Part shown: piece by piece, positions 55,701 through 61,700 of the stretch
Layout of the letters: each line of letters begins with the position of its first letter
Numbering within the stretch: position 1 is the first letter of the stretch
NCBI GenBank assembly: GCA_032158295.1
Contig: CM063262.1
Span: 11,045,977 to 11,109,976 of the forward strand
Source: Pycnopodia helianthoides
Taxonomy: Eukaryota > Echinodermata > Asteroidea > Forcipulatida > Asteriidae
DNA: 64,000 nucleotides
Reading direction: 5' to 3'
Notes under the pieces: model-generated
Databases searched by the model: none
What the model was told of the DNA's origin: nothing
What the model saw: only the letters and a program-made list of their open reading frames with translations
Translations under genes and position numbers: made by a program

Positions 55701-58700
55701 AATTGCAATACATACAATGTTCAATACTGTGTTCTTGTGTGAAACCGCGGTGAAACTAAATTTACATTGCAAACACAATAGGCTTATAGGATCAAAGCCT
55801 TTGGGATGCGAGTAAATCGAAAAAGTCATGTACCTACAGTGCGCGTACATGAAAGACAGTATGTGTAACTTTTGTTGAAATGGTGAAAAGGTAATGGTGA
55901 AAAGCATCCTGCGTCATTTTTTGGTCTGAAGTGCCCCCAGTGTTCAGAAATTATTAAAATTATGTCAACAATTGTAACTCTCCAAAAATTGCCTGCAGGC
56001 GACGTTTAGAAATTTCTGTGATGCCTGTTTGAATGCTGCGCTCATTCCACTTGAGATGCGCTTGGTTGCCGGCTGTAATCATGGTAACCTCGCTGGATCG
56101 ATTTGGGGGTTTTCCCATAATTTTTTTGGTATCGGCATGGAAACGTTTTTGATAGAAAAAGGCAGCATCCGACGTCAAGTGGTTAACATATGAACAACTT
56201 TCAAAACTGTGCCTTATAAGTCTCGATGATACCATTGCGCAGTTAATTTGCTTTTGTTACTAAGCAAGACATTCTAATTAAAGGTACATGAAGGGGCCAT
56301 ACTTTGGTAATGACCCTGAATAGAAATTGTGTAATTTTTATCCGGAAGCCTACTTGTTATTAAGATGGTAATTTTGCTAAGCATCCTGCATTGGTGCCCC
56401 CGGTAATTAGAAATCAATAAAAGCATGTCGACAAATGTGAATCTCCAAAGATTGCCTGCAGGCGACGTTTAGAAATTTTCTTGGGTGACCGTTTGAATGC
56501 TGCCCTCAATCCACCAGGAATGCGCTTGGTTACCTCGCTAGAATTGGATGGATTTGGGGTTTCCCGTAATCTTTTAAGTATCGGCATAGAAGCGTTTTTC
56601 GCAGAAAAGCATCATTCTACGTCAAGTGGTTAACATTAACAACTTTCAAAACTGTGCCTTATTAAAGTCTCGATGGTAGCATTGCAAAGTTAATTTGTCT
56701 CTTGTTACTAAGCAAGACATTTAAATTAAAGGTATATTTAGGGCCATACTTTGGTAATGATACCGAATAGAAATTATGTAATTTTTATCCGGAAGCTTAC
56801 TTGTTTTTAAGATGGTAATTTTGCTAAGCAACCTGCATAGTTATTTTGTCTGAAGTGCCCCCGGTGATTAGAAATCAATAAAAGTTTGTCGAAAAAATGT
56901 GAATCTCCAAAGTTTGCCTGCAGGCGACCTTTAGAAATTTCTGTGATGCCTGTTTGAATGCTGCCCTGAAAATGCCAGGGATGCACTTGGTTACCAGCTG
57001 TAACCTCGCCGTAAAAGATTGAAGTGGATAGGATTTGGGGGTTTTCCCATAATTTATTTTAGTATCGGCATGGAGAAGTTTTCTAAAAAAAGGAAGCATC
57101 CAACATCAAGTGTTAACATTGACAACTTTCAAAACTGTGCTTTGTAAGTCTCGATGGTAGCATTGTGTTATTAATTTGTTCTTGTTACTATTAGCTCGAC
57201 ATTTTAGTTATAGGTACAGTGCATCCCCCATGTAGGCGTGGTAGGGCCATACTTTGGTAACGACCCCCAAAAAGAAATTGTGTCATTTTTATCCGAAAGC
57301 CTACATGTACTTGTTATAAAGAGGGTAATGGGGGTTAACATCCTAAAAACGTATCTTGTCTGAAGTGCCCCCGGTGATTAGAAATCTATAAAAGTATTTC
57401 CCTTGTGGTTCATTACTTGACATTTAAAATTAAAAAAAAGTTGCATCCCCTCAAGGTGATCCCGTGGCTGCCGCTTCCCAGGTTGTATCGTAAACTTGGG
57501 TGTGATCCTGGCTACACGGCAGTTAATGGTTGCATGGCTTCTGACTGGCACCACGAACAAAGATATTGACAAAATAGGGAGACCGCCAACATAGGGCTAG
57601 ATAGCTCAGTTGGTAGAGCGCCGGTATGTTAATCCAGAGGTCGTTGGTTCAAATCCCGCTCTAGTCAATTTTTCTTTGTTCCAACCCCAAACTACAAAAA
57701 GTGTTAACATCCAAAGATTGCCTGCAGGCGACTTTTAGACTATTCCGTGGTGACCGTTTGAATGCTGCCCTCACTACGCCAGGGATGCGCTTGTTTACCG
57801 GCTGTAACCTCGTTATAAGTGGACGGTTTTGAGGGTTTCGCATAATATTTTAGTTTCGGCATGGAAGCGTTTTTCGCAGAAAAGCATCCCTCGACGTCAA
57901 GTGGTTAACATTGACAACTTTCAAAACTGTGCCTTATTAAAGTCTCGATGGTAGCATTGCAAAGTTAATTAGTCTCCTGTTACTAAGCAAGACATTTTAA
58001 TTAAAGGTACATTTAGGGCCATACTTTGGTAATGACCCAAAAAGAAATTGTGTAATTTTTATCCGAAAGCCTACTTGTTTAAAGACGGTAACGGTGCTAA
58101 GCATCATGCCTACTTATTTTGTCTGAAGTGCCCCCGGTAATTAGAAATCAATAAAAGTATGTCAACAATTGTGAATCTCCAAAGATTGCCTGCAGGGGAC
58201 GTTTTGAAATTTCTGTGGTGACCGTTGAATGCTGCCCTCAATGCCCCAGAGAGCACTTGGTCAAAAATGTTGGTTACCTTGCCATATATAAGTGGATGGA
58301 TTCAACATTCTTGATGAATAAATACTTGGCATCTTTTTGCCGTTTTCTCAACAAACACAAAACCAACTATTAGTAATCCGAACCAGTTTCGTTTGCGGGG
58401 ACAGACTGAAACTTTCAGGTGACTTGTATTGTCTTTCTTGACAATTTTGCCTCAGATAAGTCGGCATTAAGCTGACGAAAAATCAAACGATGACCCTACC
58501 GTTGAATAAAATTGCAACTTCTTGTTTAGTCTGACCACCAAGGAAGGGCTACTGACAGGTTCCATGTGAAACCAACCGAAACGAAAACAAAACAAGAGGC
58601 TGAGGTCTGTCCCCGCAAACGAAACTGGTTCGGATTACTAATAGTTGGTTTTGTGCGTGACAAAGGTTCAATCTAACACGCAAACTTATGCACTTTTCAG

Positions 58701-61700
58701 GTTGACACTTTCCTTGATGTAGTTTCACTATAAGATCAGGCCTGGAATTGCACAGAGGCCAAGGAGGCCATGTTGCCACTGGTCTTGGCCTTGGTGCCCC
58801 CTTCAAAATTGTCCCATGTACTTTAAGATTTTCCAATGGAAGTGCCCTTTGCAAAATGAATATGTAGCCCTGCCCTCTTACAGATGAAATTCCAGGCTTG
58901 ATGCAAGCATCGTTACTTCAGAAGGCAACTAATAAACATTCCACCTTGAAGAATGGTCAATGGAGCAAACGGGTACATGCACAATGTACTGGCTCAAATT
59001 TTAACACTGGACGGCATGACCAGAAAAGTCGGGCGGTCTTGTGTGTTTTTATTGATTACTGATGAATAATAATTAATAATTATACCTCATTGTGTAATAA
59101 TATCTTGAACAAAACCAAACTAACTGCATGTTCAAATGTTGACTTTGAGTCTGAAAAAAAAACTAAAGTTTGGTTCTATTGAGTAGCGAAAGACACTTAA
59201 AACTAATAAAGTCAGATGCGATAATGCATCTTCTCTCATATGTCCTTAAGCAAGACACTTAACCATTATTGCTAGTTGTCCTTCGGATGGAATGTAACGC
59301 CGTAGATCCGTGTGTTGTGACATGCACGTAAAAGAACCCAGTACATTTATCGTTAAAAGAAGGGGTTTGCCGTGGTGTTTTCTGGTATGGTTGGCTGCAG
59401 ATTGCACCACAGCACCTTATACAGTTATAAACCGCTACATGGTACTATGTACATACAATGTAAATAGGTCTTATATTTCAAACATTGCTCTTGTGGAAAA
59501 ACTAATGAGTGCTTCGAGACGCCCTCGAGTGTGATAAAGCACTGCTCTGAGTATTGTTATTGTTAATAAATGCAGGACCGAACTGGTTAAAAGCCGAGAA
59601 GTATCATGACAGTTACAGGTAAGAAACACTTTACAGTTTTGAACAGTGTACAAAAGCTATCATGGGAAGCACAACCTTTTCCACAAAACAAAAATGTGCT
59701 GTTACACTACATACAGTCCATGTATCTGTTTAATGTTTTACCATGTTTACAGACTAACAGGGCAAAAGAAACAGTACTGAAATCAAAAGTGAAATATTTC
59801 AATAAATTTGGTCATTTTAGTGAAAGCAAAACTGACCAAGATTTTAACATCAACAAAGACCTTTCAACGGTGAACATTTCATTTTAACTATTATTCTTTA
59901 CTTTAAATCTGTAGACATTTTCACAAAGTTGAACAGAAAGCTGTCTCTACCTCTACCTCTAGCCATCGGGCTAGCTCGGTCATGTCGGTGGTCTAGCGGT
60001 AAGACATCTGCTCTAGCAATGCAAATGTCGTGGGTTCGAATCCCGACCGAGTGATTGCCTGTGGATTTTGTTCACAGCGCTCAGGAAAGTACTGAGTATA
60101 CAGTGCTTAATACACATCGGTGTAAGGGTAAAACCAAATAAGATTTGGTCTTGTAAAACAAATTCTGGTCCAGTACACATTTTGAGCTACAAGCCCTGTG
60201 GTCTTGTGCATTTTTACCCCAAATACGAGCCCTGGTTGGTATTATTATAATAATAGTGGCTTCTTACATAGCGCTCATATCCGTCACTCAGTGACACTCA
60301 AGGCGCTTCAACATTCATTTTTTTTCCTGCAAGGTATTGTGGAGCTACGTTTTGAAGTATTAGGCCTAATCCTTTACATAGCACCATGTAATGGTTTACA
60401 AGGTGCTGTGGCGCAATATGCTGCCGATCAAACCAGGAACACCGGGGTGGACCCCTTATATTACAATATATATATACTGTACCTTCGGCTGCCCTTCTCT
60501 CTGGTTGACCAGAACAATCCAATTACTGGATCCTGGCGCACGAGACGCCATTATCCCAACACTCAAGATGTCTTCGAAAAACAGCTTGAAAAATCTCGCC
60601 TGCAATGTGGTAAATGGAAGGAAAGTTGAACGCAAAGTTATATTAATGGACAACTGAAAAGTAAAAACAGTTTCTCATCCAGGGAAAAAAGTTAATATAA
60701 AATGAGGCTGCCATTTTGTTCGGTCTTGAAAAAAAATAAGTTGCTTGAGAGACAAAACAGGGTTGTTACAAAATAAATCGAGCCTAATATAATGTCCTCT
60801 TTGGTGATGAGGTCATAAATTTGCTCACGCAATCAAGGGTAGTGAGATTGGATTAATGAAGTGTATACTGTAATGTACCGGACCAACTGGAATTCTCTGG
60901 TGGATCCTAAACTATGTAAACGGGCCCTCAGCGCAAATTGGAAAAACCACATGGTGCCAGGCTGAATTTATTTAGCGTCGTTTCCAGACTGACAAGTGGC
61001 TTTATGTCTAATCGAGAAAACTAGTCTACAAGTGAGTGATTTCCCTTTGTATAGCGGAGCAAAACACTTCACACAAAGTATCAGTGCTACTCAGTAGCTA
61101 GCATCCAGTATGCACAAAAACTTGTTTAGTCTTGACATTTGGCTTTGCAAAAAGTCCGGAAGAAAATCGTCCCTTAAATAATAGTTCAAATTTATGCTTT
61201 TTGCAAACTCTTCCGCCATCATGTAAACCTCATTTTTGTACTGTCGTAATCCTTCCCCAAGGGTAATGCGGTATGTTCCTTTTGGAATAAAACAAGAAAT
61301 CAATAAAACAAGAAATCGATCAATCAATCAATAATAATGAACTAGTTTTATACAGGGGAAAAAAAAGTTTTTCATCAACAAGGAATACAGTAAATGGGTA
61401 CCTACGAGGGTGTGATTCTGTACAACAATCAGGGAGATATTTAGAATTTTTATTCAACATTCACTCTATAGTCTATGTACACAGTATAATTGGGAAAAAG
61501 TTTCCGTAATCAGGGAGAATCTCAAATTTGTTCATCAGAACATGAAAAGATTGGTTTATTTTCAGGGAACTTTCTGCAGGATCAGGAAGAGTTGGCAGCT
61601 CTGACATTCTAGGTGTGGTTAAAAGTGTGCCTGAGGATCAGGGATAATAATTTTCTAGTGCCTTCAGCACATCATGTTGTAAAGGCTGCACTCATACCTG

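Noticed and set aside
59975..60056. A tRNA gene with a 7-bp CTCGGTC/GACCGAG acceptor stem
   Set aside because: Nine bases instead of two separate the proposed stem from the D arm; treated as a SINE head.
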